Assembly: GCA_030407005.1 (NCBI GenBank)
Contig: JAUDYN010000006.1
Coordinates: 744,001 to 808,000, forward strand
From: Desarmillaria ectypa
Lineage: Eukaryota; Basidiomycota; Agaricomycetes; Agaricales; Physalacriaceae
Length of the DNA: 64,000 bases
Direction: 5' to 3'
How positions within the stretch are numbered: the first letter of the stretch is position 1; the number at the start of each line of letters is the position of its first letter. The notes below the pieces were generated by a model. It saw only the letters and a program-made list of their open reading frames with translations, ran no database searches and was not told the origin of the DNA. Made by a program: the position numbers and the translations under genes. Positions 15,787-27,380 of the stretch are shown in pieces.

Positions 15787-17172
15787 CTAGAGCTTAGCAG
15801 CCGCTTCCATCTCGATAAACTCGTCGACAGTATCAAGAAGACACTGCTCGAAAGATGTCCACTTGATCCCAAGCTCGGTCTCCGCGATAGAAACGTCAAT
15901 TTTGGCCTTCTTGTTCGTGACTTCGAGTTCAGCACCATCTAGCGATGGTAAGCGGGGAATTAACTCCGGCCGTTGCTTGCTCAAGATTTTCACGGCCTAA
16001 GTGACGCATTAACAAGAGAACTTCAGCGAACGAACTAATACTGTACCTCATAAAATGTGAACATGGCGCCGTTGACAAGTACCCTTTTCCCAATGACTGA
16101 ATCGACCCTCAAAGCTTTGACATGGAGCGTTGCGACATCCCTCACATCAGTGCATGCAGGTACTGTTGTCTCTTCCAGCTTGCCGCTGATGAGATTGTAT
16201 ATATCCTGGGACGAGGTGTTCAAAGCCGACAGGTCAGTAGGTAGGGCGAGAGGACCAAATATCATGGTAGCTAAAGGAAGAATGAATGGAAGAATGCTAG
16301 GGACAGTGTAGGGGCGCGCGCACGACTCATCACGGTAACATGCATTTCTGGATGCTCGCGGGCGAATTCAAAGGTAGCCTCTTCGGCGACTTTCTTGGAA
16401 ACTGCATAAACACCCATTCCAGGAAGCGCGCCAGAAACAGCTTGCTCGTAGGTTAGAGGATTCCTGATGTATCAGTGAGCCTACGTTTCCAATTTCACCG
16501 AAACCGCTGCGTCATACCAGTCCTTTTCAGTATAGGTATAGTCGCGACAAACACCTGGATAACAAAGGTCATAACAAATCGACGGCGTCATATGACACAT
16601 AACTTACCACCCTTGGTTGGGTCGACAACTGCGGCGATGCTCCCAGTGACAACAACGCGTCGAACACCATGCTTGAGACATGCTTCCAGAATTTCGACCG
16701 TTCCCTGCCTCGCAGGATCAAGAAGATCCTTTTTAGGATCATTTACACTTCGAAAGAAAGGCGATGCCACGTGAACAACGGCACTTATACCTAGATCAAG
16801 TAAGATCACAGTCAGGGTACTAAGCTGGAAAGATAAAACACCTTTCAACGCCTCAGTATAATCTCCATCAATCAAATCTGGCACAACTGCTGTATCAAAT
16901 CTATCGCCGTAAGATGACCAAAAAGTGCGGACTTCCTTGGCCTTAGACGGGGACCTCACGGTCCTGTGAGGGCGCGGTTAGCACGGTAGGCATTCAGGCT
17001 CATCATGAAAAGAACTCGGAACGAACCCACGGACTGCGTACCCATTTTCAAGAGCTTTGATAACGACATGACTGCCTAAAAAACCTGTCGCGCCAGTAAC
17101 CTACTACGGTGAGTGCGACGTCAAAAAAGCAGTTATGACAGGATGGCATACCAGAATTCTTTCTGAAGCCAT
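15787..17172 (-). CDS. NAD(P)-dependent epimerase/reductase (extended SDR, dihydroflavonol-reductase-like)
   Basis: Extended short-chain dehydrogenase, likely reducing a carbonyl with NADPH; substrate unknown. A first mini-exon codes MASERIL, spliced (intron about 17102-17150) to VTGATGFLGSHVVIKALENGYAVRG, the dinucleotide-binding TGxxGFxG motif. Next come ISAVVHVASPFF, RRVVVTGSIAAV (central beta-strand and Ser region), and VYAVSKK, the catalytic YxxxK. The C-terminal part LGIKWTSFEQCLLDTVDEFIE ends at the stop at 15787. Length about 340 residues, normal. It shares a 227-base divergent promoter with the tautomerase at 17400, so the two may be co-expressed. A paralogous SDR at 62301-63698 lacks the tyrosine. 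Confidence 0.88.
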
Positions 17173-17399
17173 AGATAAATTTGTGTCTGAAGGAATAAGT
17201 GGTTCGCTTACTTATAAGTCCCGAGAAGCTTCGGGTAGGCATTCCGCACTTGATTACATTGATTACATTTGCTTACAAAATAGGCCTTCGGGCAGAGTCA
17301 TGCTTCGGCTTCCGGAGGCCAGGCTTTGTGGGGTCAATCTTAATAAGTGTGTGACATTTAAGAACAGGACAAAGCGCAACGACAGTCCCGAAAGCAATC
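17173..17399. promoter_or_regulatory. Shared divergent promoter (SDR / tautomerase)
   Basis: Only 227 bases separate the two divergent start codons, so both promoters must lie here. The sequence has short repeats (ttgattacattgattacatttg; ggcttccggagg) but no element I can assign to a known regulator. Confidence 0.5.
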
Positions 17400-17935
17400 A
17401 TGCCTCTCCATCGATTCTATATCTCCCCTAATCTTTACTCAGACGAGGACAAGCAGACTTTGTCCAAAGCTATCACGGGTCTATACTCCAAAGTTGGCCT
17501 CCCTGAGTTCTACGTCGTAGTACTCTTTATCGAGGTTCCGAGACAGAGTTATTTCGTCGGTGGGAAGGCGACGGATAATTTTGTTCGCATAGTTGTCCAC
17601 CACCTCGCTAGACAATTCGCAATGTGCGTGTTTTTTCGACAGACTGGGTGGTTGGCTACATCTGAACGCGCACACAGTGACGAAGAAAAGAGCCGATTCA
17701 TGGACACGTATGAACAGACTATAGCGCCATTTACCAAAGGCCGCGGCGTTGATTGGGAAGTTGAAGTAATCGACTCTGATGTAAGTTCTCTCCTTTCAGA
17801 TTGATATGTCTATACTTATTCAGCCATAAGCCACAATTGTGGAGGGAGAATGGAATCATACCTCCTCATGTGGTTCAAAACGCTCAGATTGAATTGCTTT
17901 GGGCCAAGGAGAATAGACCGCTCCCATACTACTAA
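17400..17935 (+). CDS. Tautomerase superfamily protein (Tautomerase_3, cis-CaaD-like)
   Basis: Three exons, 17400-17623, 17678-17780 and 17831-17935, encode 143 residues, close to cis-3-chloroacrylic acid dehalogenase (about 149). After Met removal Pro1 is the expected catalytic base (MPLHRFYISPNLYS). Splicing restores HLARQFA-IDEEKSRFMDTYE and then IDSD-PQLWRENGIIPP, and the end AKENRPLPYY is typical of fungal members. At the position of the His28 of the bacterial dehalogenase a Tyr is present, and the Arg/Glu set is only partly recognisable (FVRIVVHH; DWEVEV). A tautomerase or hydratase role is therefore more likely than dehalogenation. Fungal homologues are common and mostly uncharacterised. 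Divergent from the SDR at 15787-17172. Confidence 0.85.
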
Positions 17936-18371
17936 GGAGGAGGGGGGGACCGACTATTTGCCCTAACAATGGATATATGGGCATGTATATATTTCCCAGC
18001 AGATAGTGTACCTGCAACGTATTACCTTCTTAGAACAAAGACTCTCGCGTAACATCGGCCCGTGGTGTGGTAGGCAAGTACCTCCTAACGCCACTTACGA
18101 GCCTTCGGGCCGGAAACGTCCAATCATCGACAATCACAAACTTCGATAGAAAATGCTAATAGTTCTGAACAGTGATACTCATCGTACATGAAAAAGTTCG
18201 GACCACTCAGGCTAGCGGCTACCGCTTTATCCTCTTTCCATCTGGCTCCAGAGATAATGTGCCTAGGGGTGTCCTCATACTCGAACTGTTACTCAAACCC
18301 ATTCCCGGACCCGGTTTCCTTCTGAGAAATCGTTATCTTAGGCATTAGCAAGAACAGCAGATAGGAGGTAC
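17936..18371. other. Intergenic between convergent genes
   Basis: Convergent 3' flanks of the tautomerase and RAD52 genes. No coding signal or structure noticed. Confidence 0.5.
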
Positions 18372-20087
18372 TCACGGAACACCATCCGCGTTTCGCTTCA
18401 CACCACTATGCATCGACGGAGATCTAGGGGGATTCTAGGCGATAACGTCAGCCCAGAGCAAGCCGGAAAGCTAGATAAACTTACCATTGCCCCAGTCGGA
18501 AATCTAAATCCGCCCGCAGGCGTGTCAGGCGGTCTGTGTAAATTTGGAGCGTTTTGCTGCCCTGTCTGCTGCTGCTGCTGATAAGAGTTGATGAGGGTAA
18601 CACGATTCTGGTTTTGCTGTTGGCGCTCCAGGGGTGCTCGTGGTAGAATGGGTTTGGGATTGCTGGAAGGCAATATCGCTCCTCCTTCAACATTCGCTCG
18701 CTCTCCCAGCACGCTTCGCTCTGCGGGACGATTTTCGATCTCGGCTTTGATAGCGGCTAGTCGGTTCTGCTTCTGCTGTTGACGCTGTGCTTCACTATGT
18801 GCAGAGGGTAGTACTTGTGGTTTATTCTCTCTAAACTGCTCTCCAATGACGCTACGGTCCACATCCTCGAATCGTTCATCGTTGTTTCTTATGCTCTCGT
18901 CATTGAGCTCTTCACCTTCACAGAAGATGGGCCTTCCCATATCTCCTTCACCAAGATCCACCATGGCGAGAAATGCGTCGTCTTCGGAACCAAACATAAA
19001 TGAATCATCACCATCAGGCTCAATCGATACCAGAGTCGACGAAGACGCGACCTTGGTATGGAAGCTCCCGTTGCTGGAGGAGGAATTGGTATTCGGCTGG
19101 TGCAATGTCGTCACAGGCATATTTAGCTGGGGACGAGATTTCGAAGCAGGGGGATTGGATATGGTATTGGCCGGCTGGGGTGGTCTTTTTTGTTGCGGTT
19201 GCAGGGGAATGTATGCTTCTTGTGGCTGCTGGGGAACTGATGCTGGTCGCTGCTGCTGCTGCTGAGGTGTCGGTGCGCGTTGCACAGAAACATCCGTCCG
19301 TGGTAGAGGCGGATTGCTCGGCGGCAGTGGTTCAGCAAATTCCGGTCTTCGATGCAGCTGCGACTTGTCAAATTTCGGCTACAACTCACTCAGTATGTAC
19401 AATACATGAATAGGTCAATCCGCACCTGCTGAACTTTAATCTTGACGACTTCTTGAGCATATCCCTTGTCATATAAACAATTCCCCAAGAGATTCCCGAA
19501 ATTTCTGAGAGCACGCTTGAGACCATCCGTGACAGCCTCTTTCTTGCACTGGACAACTATGAGGTTAGCGAAATAAACAGAGACGGAGAACTCACTTTAT
19601 CTAGACCCTGTCCTTTGCTCTTCGTATTATCTACCATCCCATATCCAACATCTTCATGGAATGACCCACTGGCCACCAAAGTCACCCGTACGACAGCCGT
19701 GATACCAATGCTGTACCTCCGTGTCGTCTCATCGAAATCCATAAAGTCGATGCTCATCGTGACAATACTTGAGCTCCACCCATCGAATCCGAATACCTCA
19801 TTTGCAAGATTTATTATCTTCCAGCCCTCGGCGTAGGTGAGCTTCGGCCCTCCGCCAGGGCCTGGTCGAGTGGAAATGTATTCGGGACCGAGCTTTTGAG
19901 TCAGCTTCTGCTGAAGTGTCACAGGATCATACGGTGGGTGGAATGAAGTGGCAATACTGGAGGAGCCATGCGTCGAGGGGTCAAATGATAGAGATCCGGT
20001 CGTCGTAATGTTAGACTTGGTATTCATGCTGCTTAATAGAGATTTTTCGTAACAGTCGATGATATGACCGCTGAAGGCACCAGCCAT
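18372..20087 (-). CDS. RAD52: DNA recombination and repair protein RAD52
   Basis: Recombination mediator that anneals ssDNA and loads Rad51 on RPA-coated DNA; nuclear. The N-terminal domain is clear: [40 protein letters not shown], then [15 protein letters not shown] spliced to [19 protein letters not shown] and [16 protein letters not shown]. The C-terminal half is low-complexity and Gln-rich (QQQQQ runs near residue 245 and again near the end). It has an acidic patch, [14 protein letters not shown], in the region that in other fungi contacts RPA and Rad51. Four exons. The last is short ([20 protein letters not shown]) and ends at 18372. About 520 residues. The first Met (20087) is used; a second Met 20 residues later is also possible. 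Confidence 0.94.
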
Positions 20088-20278
20088 TCAACCGCTGTTT
20101 GTATGCCGATAGAAAGCTGGGTCGTTGCAAAAATCAACGAGGAAATAATACGTGGTGGTCGGAGACAAGAGTGAAGAAGATAGTGTTGCGCGTGTTTGGA
20201 CATCCCGGGTCCGGTCCGTGTTCAATGCACGTGATCGTTTTTTGAGAACATTAAATAATTATCTACCGGCAAGGAAAA

Positions 20279-22643
20279 CTATAGCCACTTCCGCAGATGT
20301 TCCAAGACTCTGAGCATCACATCCTCAGCGTGCTTTCTTTCGACAAACCTGAAGGGCCTCAGTTTTTTTTTGACAGGAAATTTTTGACTACTTACCCATG
20401 GGGTTCTCTTGGGTATACCACCATCTCAACTCGGTCTTTGCAGGGACCTTCTGTTCTCCTTAAGCTTCTGTATAGTCCTATGCCTTGGCTGAGAGAAACG
20501 CGCTCGTCTTTTTCGCCATGCAAAATCAAAACTGCCGTGGTTACTCCAGCTGCTCGTTGAACAGGACTCTCTTTTCTCTCTCGCCCCTTCCATGGCGAAA
20601 TACCCCCAAGCGCGCCCTGAAGAGATTTATATATGTCGGCTCTGTATATTTCTTGTGGAAGCTTACCTCCAGCTCCGGCGAAGCAGCTTCCATTACCATG
20701 CTCTCCCAGTTGGAGACGCCAGCCCCCACAATGGCTGCTTTGAACATGGTCTTAGTTTGCGTAACGCCCCATGCCGTCAATGATCCGCCTTTTTGGAATT
20801 AATGACCGAGATATACTGTATGGTAAGAAGCATTTACCGTGACTCCAACCTGCTACTGCTAGCTTATCTGGATCAGCAAGGCCACAGGCGACTACTTCAT
20901 GCACCATGCTCTCGCAGTCAGGCCAATCGAAAGCTCCGATACCATGAGCAGCGGCGTGAGCAAAGGCATGGCCTTTTCCCTGGCCTTGAATACGATGATC
21001 AGCTGTGTGAGTTCAGCGACGTCCACCCCCACTCACTTCCTCGGTAATTAGGCGAAATTACAAGGTACCCGGCGGATGCGAGCATCTCGCGCCAATTGCA
21101 GAAGTAGGGCATATAATCTGTTTGTTTGTCGGTAAGCCATGCCACAGCTCATCTTGTAAAATCTAATAACCTGGGACGTCTCGGCTAAATTGGGCTCAGC
21201 ATCACCAAGATATTGAAAACAAGATTAATCCGGAAATGCCTACCGATATGGTCCTCCATGCAGGAATAAGATAGTTGGCAAAGCACAAGCGCACCTTTGG
21301 TCAATGCCTGGCGGGTATCTTACCAGGCCGCTGAGTTCGACGCCGTCTTTGCTTTTCCACCGAATGACCTCAGTCTTTATCTGCGGTGCCTCAACAAGCC
21401 ACTGTAGATGGGACGATAACCGTTTCCTTATGCCCTGCCCTGACAAGCTTTTTGCACTACATCTTTTCCCATTGACGCGAACAGACCACACATTTGGTGC
21501 CTCGTGTCGTATGCCAGAGCTCAGCACGGCGGCAAACATGTATGAGACACCCGTTGCACTGTGTACTCTTTTGGCGTCCCATGCCCCAAACCATATGGCT
21601 TCGTCCCGCGTGTGGAAAAGCGGATGGATCTCATATTCGTCATCTTTTGATGAAGAAAAAGAAATCCCGTCGATCCGCGTGTCTGTGTCGGCAGCTATTT
21701 CGACAGCTATCATCCCATCACTGGTAGGATCGCTGTGGTCCGTCATGTCGACAATCCGGATGGCATCCTCTGTCGCGCCATACAACCTCCTCACCAACGC
21801 CCTCTTGTCCGCTCCTTGACGAACGTACAGTGTTCGTGCGTCTAGGATATTGGTTGCCTCGTAGTTCTGCAGGGTCAGAATCTGGTCTGAACTGAGCCAT
21901 ATATTTGGTCCAGAAGGCGAGCGGGGGTAAACGTCAATTGTCACGGGCGCGTCTTCAGAGACAAGAGATACCCTTTCCAGCAGCACCTCCCATTCGGCAG
22001 CCTCCGACCCTCTGTCCTCCCGTAACCTATAAAGTAGTTCCTTGCTATCTGGGCTCCAGGTAAAGCTCTCGACATGTCGATCCTTTCGTATGCGGCTTAT
22101 GGATGATACCTCTCCTGTGATCGGGTTGAGCAGGAAAAGGTGGGATAGCCCCCGCTTGTCCCCCATCCTCCTTGCATCATCTCTATCCTCTCGAACGGGC
22201 CCGTCACCTGCAGATATGAAAGCGATGTACTTCCCGTCAGGCGATATCTGGAATTGCTGTACACCCTTCTTCATTGGTTCCACCATCAAGGGCGTGGGCT
22301 CTTCGTTTTCGGTTAGCCTCAAAGAGTAGATGTTTCCTCCCTTCCCTGGACTCCATCTATCGGAGAGAAAAAGAACCACATTGGAGTCGAATGGATGGAA
22401 TACGCCTGCACGGTCGTGAAAATCGCCGTTCGTCAGTTGCCGGGCGCTGTCAGCGACGTCTGTTCGTGCGAGCCATAGTTCGGCTAGAACGTGATCAGCT
22501 GATTTGTAGAACTGCTGAACTTGGTAGAGAACGCGTTCGCCGTCTGGGCTTATGCTGATGTCTCGAACTTTCTGCGAGGATGCTATTTGGGAGGGGGTAT
22601 GGTGCATGGTTGAATTGGGGGAAGCATTTACAATGTCGTGCAT
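20279..22643 (-). CDS. S9 family serine peptidase (acylaminoacyl peptidase / DPP-V-like)
   Basis: Prolyl-oligopeptidase-type peptidase, probably cytosolic, as no signal peptide is seen. Residues 1-450 form a beta-propeller with repeated SPDG motifs (ISISPDGERVLY, FQISPDGKYIAF, FTWSPDSKELLY). The alpha/beta hydrolase domain has the oxyanion HGGP, then RRDVPDYMPYFCNWREML, then the nucleophile GWSHGG. The Asp lies in LILHGEKDERV and the His in YPREPHGF, followed by the last exon ending KHAEDVMLRVLEHLRKWL. All three catalytic residues are present. Splicing needs a 14-nt micro-exon at 21171-21184 between introns 21185-21243 and 21118-21170, and a 52-nt intron at 20985-21036 that restores NYRGSQGKGHAF. 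The start could be Met13 (22607) instead. About 670 residues. Confidence 0.93.
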
Positions 22644-23011
22644 TTATCTCCGGCCTTTGCTTGCCTGTGTGCGAGCTATCACGTTTGTTTGGTGGGAAAT
22701 GCACTGGGAAATTTATGTGCGCGAGGGAATATCATGGAAACATTCTCAGCGGCAGAAGTGGCGAAATATTTGTTTGTTTCATAAGCTTGTACCTGATGCT
22801 GCCAAATGGACTTGCCACCATTTGAAGGAACCTTGTGCCGGTATAATACCAACACCAACACCCAATTGCAAGCGCGTTGAATACAATTAAAATAGGGGGC
22901 ATTCTTCACGATCATGTGATGTATGTTTAACCAAAATTTCAAATTCTTTCTCTTTCATCATTGCCGCCGTTCTTGTTCCAAGCTCTCACTCATCCAAGGA
23001 CTTGTTCCTCA
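22644..23011. promoter_or_regulatory. Divergent promoter region of S9 peptidase and MAD3
   Basis: The two start codons face away from each other across about 370 bases, so both promoters must lie here. No specific element could be assigned. Confidence 0.4.
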
Positions 23012-24380
23012 ATGTCAACCCACGAAGAATCATTCCAAGGACAAGGACCTGCGATTGTAGACTGCGACCTACTTGAGGCCGCCAAGGAGAATGTTCAGCC
23101 TCTTGCCACTGGTCGTCGAGTAACAGCGCTGTCGTCGATATTGTCCACCCCACACGTACACAGAGAATCGAAGCTCTCGGCGACCAGAAACAGACTCCGG
23201 ATCAATGTCGAAATTGCTATGGAAGATGAAGATGACGATCCCTTAGAGGCCTACTGCAGACTGGTTTATTGGACCGTTGAGAACTATCCCCAGGGCCATA
23301 GTGCGGAGTCTGGTCTTCTGGAGCTTCTCGAAGAGGCGACGAGGGTTCTCAAGGACAATAGGGATGGGAGATGGAGGGGCGAAATGCGTTATCTCAAGCT
23401 GTGGCTGCTCTATGCGAGCTACGTCGAGAGACCCACCATCATTTATCGTTTTCTGATCGCAAACGATATTGGAATCGATTTCTCTTTACTGTACGAAGAG
23501 TATGCTGCGGTCTTGGAGCGCGATGGAAGGTGCGTCGTATATCCACTACTTCGTTTCTTGCCTGCTCATGTCGTATCATAGGAGGAAAGAAGCAGACGAT
23601 ATTTACAGACTGGGGATTGCGAGACGAGCTTCGCCGCTGGATCACCTCAAGGCCAGACACGTTGATTTCGAAAAACGTATGATGTGCGCCTCACCTATTG
23701 TAGTCCCCGACACAGCTTCTTCATTACCATCACGCCGGCCAGCTCTGGCTACAACTGTGGACCGTACAGTCCCCGTCATCGCCCGGCCCGTGACGAAGTT
23801 GCATTCGACCGGTGCTTCCACATCCAATGCCTCTCTCCAGGTCTTCGTAGACCCAACAGGCTCAGAATCTCGGCCATTGCTAATGGAACAGAACGCGTGG
23901 CCAGATATTGGTACACGTAAAACCAGAATCAAGGAGAATATTCCGCAGACTAAGAAGATGGTGGGCTCGACTGTTAAACAGTCCAAAAGGACAGCATCTT
24001 CGTCAGGTCCTCGTATCGTTCCATTTATAGATCCTGCCGAGAGCGTGGTTATGCCTGCGTCGAAGAAGCGGCACGCTTCGCAGAGCCGTATTGTATCCTA
24101 CGTTGATGACTCGAAGGAAGCTGAGGAAGACGTCCCATCGACCCCCAAGTTTACACCTTTTAGAGATGAGGTTTGTTGTTGAACTTTTATTAATGTGTTA
24201 GCATCGTGCTAACTTTCTTTGTAGGATGCGTCCGTGACGTCGCCTGCAGTCCCGGCCGAGTCCATCATGCAGATTAAGACGCCGGTTTCAGCTTTGGCTG
24301 CTAATTCTGAGGCGGAGGCATTGAGGAAGGATCCCTTGAAGAACTACGGTGATCATGGTATTGGCTTTGACGATTCCTAG
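23012..24380 (+). CDS. MAD3: Spindle checkpoint protein Mad3/BubR1-like
   Basis: Component of the mitotic checkpoint complex that inhibits APC/C-Cdc20. Three exons: 23012-23529, 23582-24170 and 24225-24380 (420 residues). The start MSTHEESF leads to a first KEN box at residues 25-27 (EAAKENVQPL). The Mad3/BUB1 homology TPR region follows (DDPLEAYCRLVYWTVENYP, KLWLLYASYVERP, spliced ERDGR-RKEADDIYRLGIARRASPLDHLKARH). A second KEN box follows in RIKENIPQTKK. Two KEN boxes and no kinase domain are the hallmark of Mad3 rather than Bub1. The C-terminus is basic and disordered and ends KNYGDHGIGFDDS. Confidence 0.93.
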
Positions 24381-25374
24381 AGCGGCGTCTTTTTTTCGAA
24401 TTATTTACTCTTTCCTGGATCTCAGTTTGCCGCTAGTGCTTGTTCCTCCGATATGTTGGTTACTGTATTTTTGATCTTTGCTTCCTCTTATCTTAAAATA
24501 CGGAGATAATTACTTCATGTACAATATGGCGCTTAGCTTCATGCATTGCGTATGCGACCCGCCTTGCCAGCGCAGAATAATGGGTCGTGAGCAAGGAATG
24601 ACCATTGCCGTGTACATTCATTAGGTCTAAGACCCTTCAAATGGTTGGTTCGAGATCTAAAACGCGGACATACTCCATCGATAGCAAACGAACAAAGCAC
24701 AAATCCGTGTCATCGGCGGTGACTAGAGGCCACTGGACGATTCCGAGCACAACCGTGACAGGCAGCATGAACTCGCATGACAAAATAGCTCACTCCCTCA
24801 TTGAGATGACCTGGATACATTGGCAGTTAAGAAACGTCACGACGGTGCTTAAAACGACTCCTGGAACGATGCCAACTGGATAGACAGATGCTCTCCTCGG
24901 TAAAGGAAGCGTTGCGATTATCAACAGATGGGCATCTTTGAAGTTTTCAGTTAGCCTTCCTAGAGAGAATACATGTCACTGGAACGCCACGCGAGGTAGA
25001 GGCGTTTTGTGCAAGTGGCAACATGCTGAGAAGTACACCTTTTTCGGCTGGAGAGGGCCCCGTTTCCAGTGACGCTTTACAGAGAAGCCCGCCGTCATTC
25101 CGGTGATAGTCCTTTTCAGGCAATCACCGCCTCCTATGTTATTGCTTCTACAGCGACGGTATGAAATACCTCTCCCGCCTTACAGAGCTGGAGAGCTCGG
25201 GTTGCAGCACTAAATTGGGATTTCGTACCTTGGATTGAATACATTGGTACCAGCCCTTTCTCAGGTCTCCTCGGTCCGAAAACTAACCCGTTTCCCTGGT
25301 CCCATTTCAACACAAGCGAAGACGAGTCGAGTACTAGTATCGCAGTTTAGGTGGCGGGGAGGTCGAAAAGTGGC
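24381..25374. other. Intergenic, about 1 kb
   Basis: Convergent 3' flanks of MAD3 and the F-box gene. A 92-codon open frame at 24605-24883 has no recognisable domain and no neighbouring exon; I do not call it a gene. Confidence 0.5.
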
Positions 25375-26301
25375 CTATGAAGTTCCGTAAGTTGATGCGT
25401 CCTCCATGCCCGACCATAAGGTCTTCCCTTCTGAACACGTCTCCAGGTGGAGGAGAAATCCGTCAAGAGAGTAAGTTAGCTCTCGCCGCCTAAACAACGC
25501 CATACGCTCGACGTATGAGACTTCAGGATCATTCATGGCACTCTGATATGCAGAATCACAGCCACGACAGGACACGCCATAATGCAGTGTGCCCGTAGAG
25601 CGGTCGAGATATGGGAGAAACGTCGCTGAAGAGAACTGAACGCCGGAGCCTCCGGTAAAATTCACAGTGGAATGGTGAGTAGCCGAGGTTCCAACAGTCC
25701 TATAACCGCTCTTCTGATGTAGCAGCGCCTTTCTAAGCGGTTTCTCCCCGAGTCCGATATGAGATATCCCAGGATCATCTGGCAAGGTCCTTCGCCGGAG
25801 ACCTAATGCAGCCATAGATTCACGTTGCGTTATGGGTCTCAGCTGCGGAGACTCCCTGAGGCAAGGCACGCAGCATCGCTTGCATGCAGGAAGCCATATG
25901 AAAGCGCCGAACTGATCACACACGCTGCATGTGCTGCTGCACAGTATATCGTAAAGCTGGCCGACGGTAAAATATGCAGTTGACAGAGTCAAAGCACAGA
26001 GCGCACTGGAGGCATGAAGAAGCAGGTATTTGTAGGGTATGGATGAACGAGCGATTATTCTGGAGCGTTTGTTAACACGCTGGAAAGATGCGATAGCGCG
26101 CAAGTCCGCTGAACGGAAAATCAAGTCGAAGAGCTCAATCGGAAGAACGTCTAGTATCCCGAGAGTTCTTGTTGGGGGGGATAGATAATTGTCCGGAATT
26201 CCGTACGGAACCAGGTCCAGGACTTCTGTACGAAAATCTGGTCGGCTGTAGGCAAGGACGCTGAGCACCTCTTTTGTTGAGTCCGATGTCGACCTTGCCA
26301 T
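25375..26301 (-). CDS. F-box domain protein with cysteine-rich segment
   Basis: Intronless, 308 residues, start MARSTSDSTKEV. Residues about 45-85 form an F-box-like helix bundle (LGILDVLPIELFDLIFRSAD, IASFQRVNKRSR), suggesting an SCF ubiquitin-ligase adaptor. Next come two CxxC-type pairs (CSVCDQFGAF, ACKRCCVPC), an arrangement frequent in fungal F-box proteins and probably zinc-binding. A CRGCDSAYQ motif lies near residue 248. No repeat-type substrate domain (LRR, WD40) is visible, so the target cannot be guessed. Such genes are highly expanded in Agaricomycetes. Confidence 0.8.
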   Translation of the reverse strand: MARSTSDSTKEVLSVLAYSRPDFRTEVLDLVPYGIPDNYLSPPTRTLGILDVLPIELFDLIFRSADLRAIASFQRVNKRSRIIARSSIPYKYLLLHASSALCALTLSTAYFTVGQLYDILCSSTCSVCDQFGAFIWLPACKRCCVPCLRESPQLRPITQRESMAALGLRRRTLPDDPGISHIGLGEKPLRKALLHQKSGYRTVGTSATHHSTVNFTGGSGVQFSSATFLPYLDRSTGTLHYGVSCRGCDSAYQSAMNDPEVSYVERMALFRRRELTYSLDGFLLHLETCSEGKTLWSGMEDASTYGTS

Positions 26302-26914
26302 GAGTTACTGGAAGATTATTATCAGTATTAAATAAATTCCCTCGGAATGTTGACAGGGTGCATACCTCGGATATTAATATGCTATCCAGTCCAAGACTCG
26401 GGATGAGAAGTCGGTTCAAGTTTTGTGGGGTCCTATTGCCATAGTGGGAACGGGAGTATCCCGGATCTGGGGTCCCTCGGTCCTTGCTACTGGAACCCGA
26501 ACCTCATGCTTGGTATCTCTTCTTTCCGCCGCGTTATGGACTCTTGTCGGTTGGATGCACTGAGTTTACAACATTTTTCTGGTATTTCTTTGATTTTTCG
26601 TAGGACATCTTGACGTGAGCCCATGGATTCTCCCTGTCTCCCAGCTTTACGTTTTTGAACACCGAGGGATCCCTTGGTATATAAATTATTAGCCTCTTAA
26701 AGGCCTTTCTAGTCGCCAGCTTACTGGCCACTCCACGTCCACGCCCTCTAAGCGCGCTAATTTAAGAACTCCTTCGCATGGACGTTTAGCAACTGCCAGA
26801 AAAATACATTTCTGGAACGCTCAATTTCCCTGGTGGCGCAGGTCGGCAGATTTTATTTAAAAAGACCTCGATCTTTAGCTTGCATGGTCGGTTTACCCTC
26901 GCACCACTGTGAAC
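26302..26914. other. Intergenic, divergent promoter region
   Basis: Lies between the divergent F-box and secreted-protein genes. A 65-codon frame on the minus strand (26534-26731) is lysine-rich but has no family signal and is not called. Confidence 0.5.
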
Positions 26915-27380
26915 ATGTTCTGTCGTCTGTTGGTCGCTGTCTTCCTCTGGGGTATCCTCCTCGTATCGGCCGCGCCTACGGGGATTTTACAGTCCCAGTT
27001 TCCACCAGTAGCCGACTTGAGCGCCCACCCTTTGGTCGAGACGGCTTTGCAAGCCGCAGCAGTGCCTGTATTTGTCTCCACCAGCGGAATAGGTGCGACA
27101 TCATCACCTGGTAATGATGAAGGTAGCGCTGGGTGAGTCGAATCTAATTGCTCGTTGTATATTTCACTAATGTTCAACATTTCAGATGGCTGAGCCGAAT
27201 GTTTGCCTTCATGAACAAGGAATCCAATTCACATCGTCGAAGGTTACGACGGTCAGTTCATCAGTTGCCTTCAGTTTCACTGCGATACTCATTCTCTTCC
27301 AATAGCTACAGTCCACATCCTGTATGTATTTCCCCGGCAGAACAATGTCCGACATGACCTGATAGGTGTTCCCACAGTGA
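26915..27380 (+). CDS. Small secreted protein, unknown function (3' end uncertain)
   Basis: The ATG at 26915 encodes a clear signal peptide, MFCRLLVAVFLWGILLVSA followed by APT. The mature part is Ala/Val/Ser-rich. An intron after SAG (GT at about 27133, AG before tggctgagccg) leads to WLSRMFAFMNKESNSHRRRLRR; the dibasic RRRLRR stretch could be a Kex2-type site. With two further introns the simplest model continues YSPHPVFPQ and stops at 27380, about 110-115 residues. Another splice choice would continue through 27504-27752, giving an extra segment beginning KSDEIDDMYIFCDERMSKLK. I see no known effector or hydrophobin pattern, as Cys are too few. Confidence 0.5.

Noticed and set aside
21003..21036. 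A 34-nt intron in the S9 peptidase gene
   Set aside because: A 52-nt intron with an acceptor 18 bases further gives RGSQGKGHAF, a better family match and a normal length.
24640..24670. tRNA B-box-like ggttcgag
   Set aside because: No A box, acceptor stem or anticodon stem could be built around it.
24605..24883. 92-codon frame after MAD3
   Set aside because: No recognisable family, no extension, lies in a convergent 3' region.
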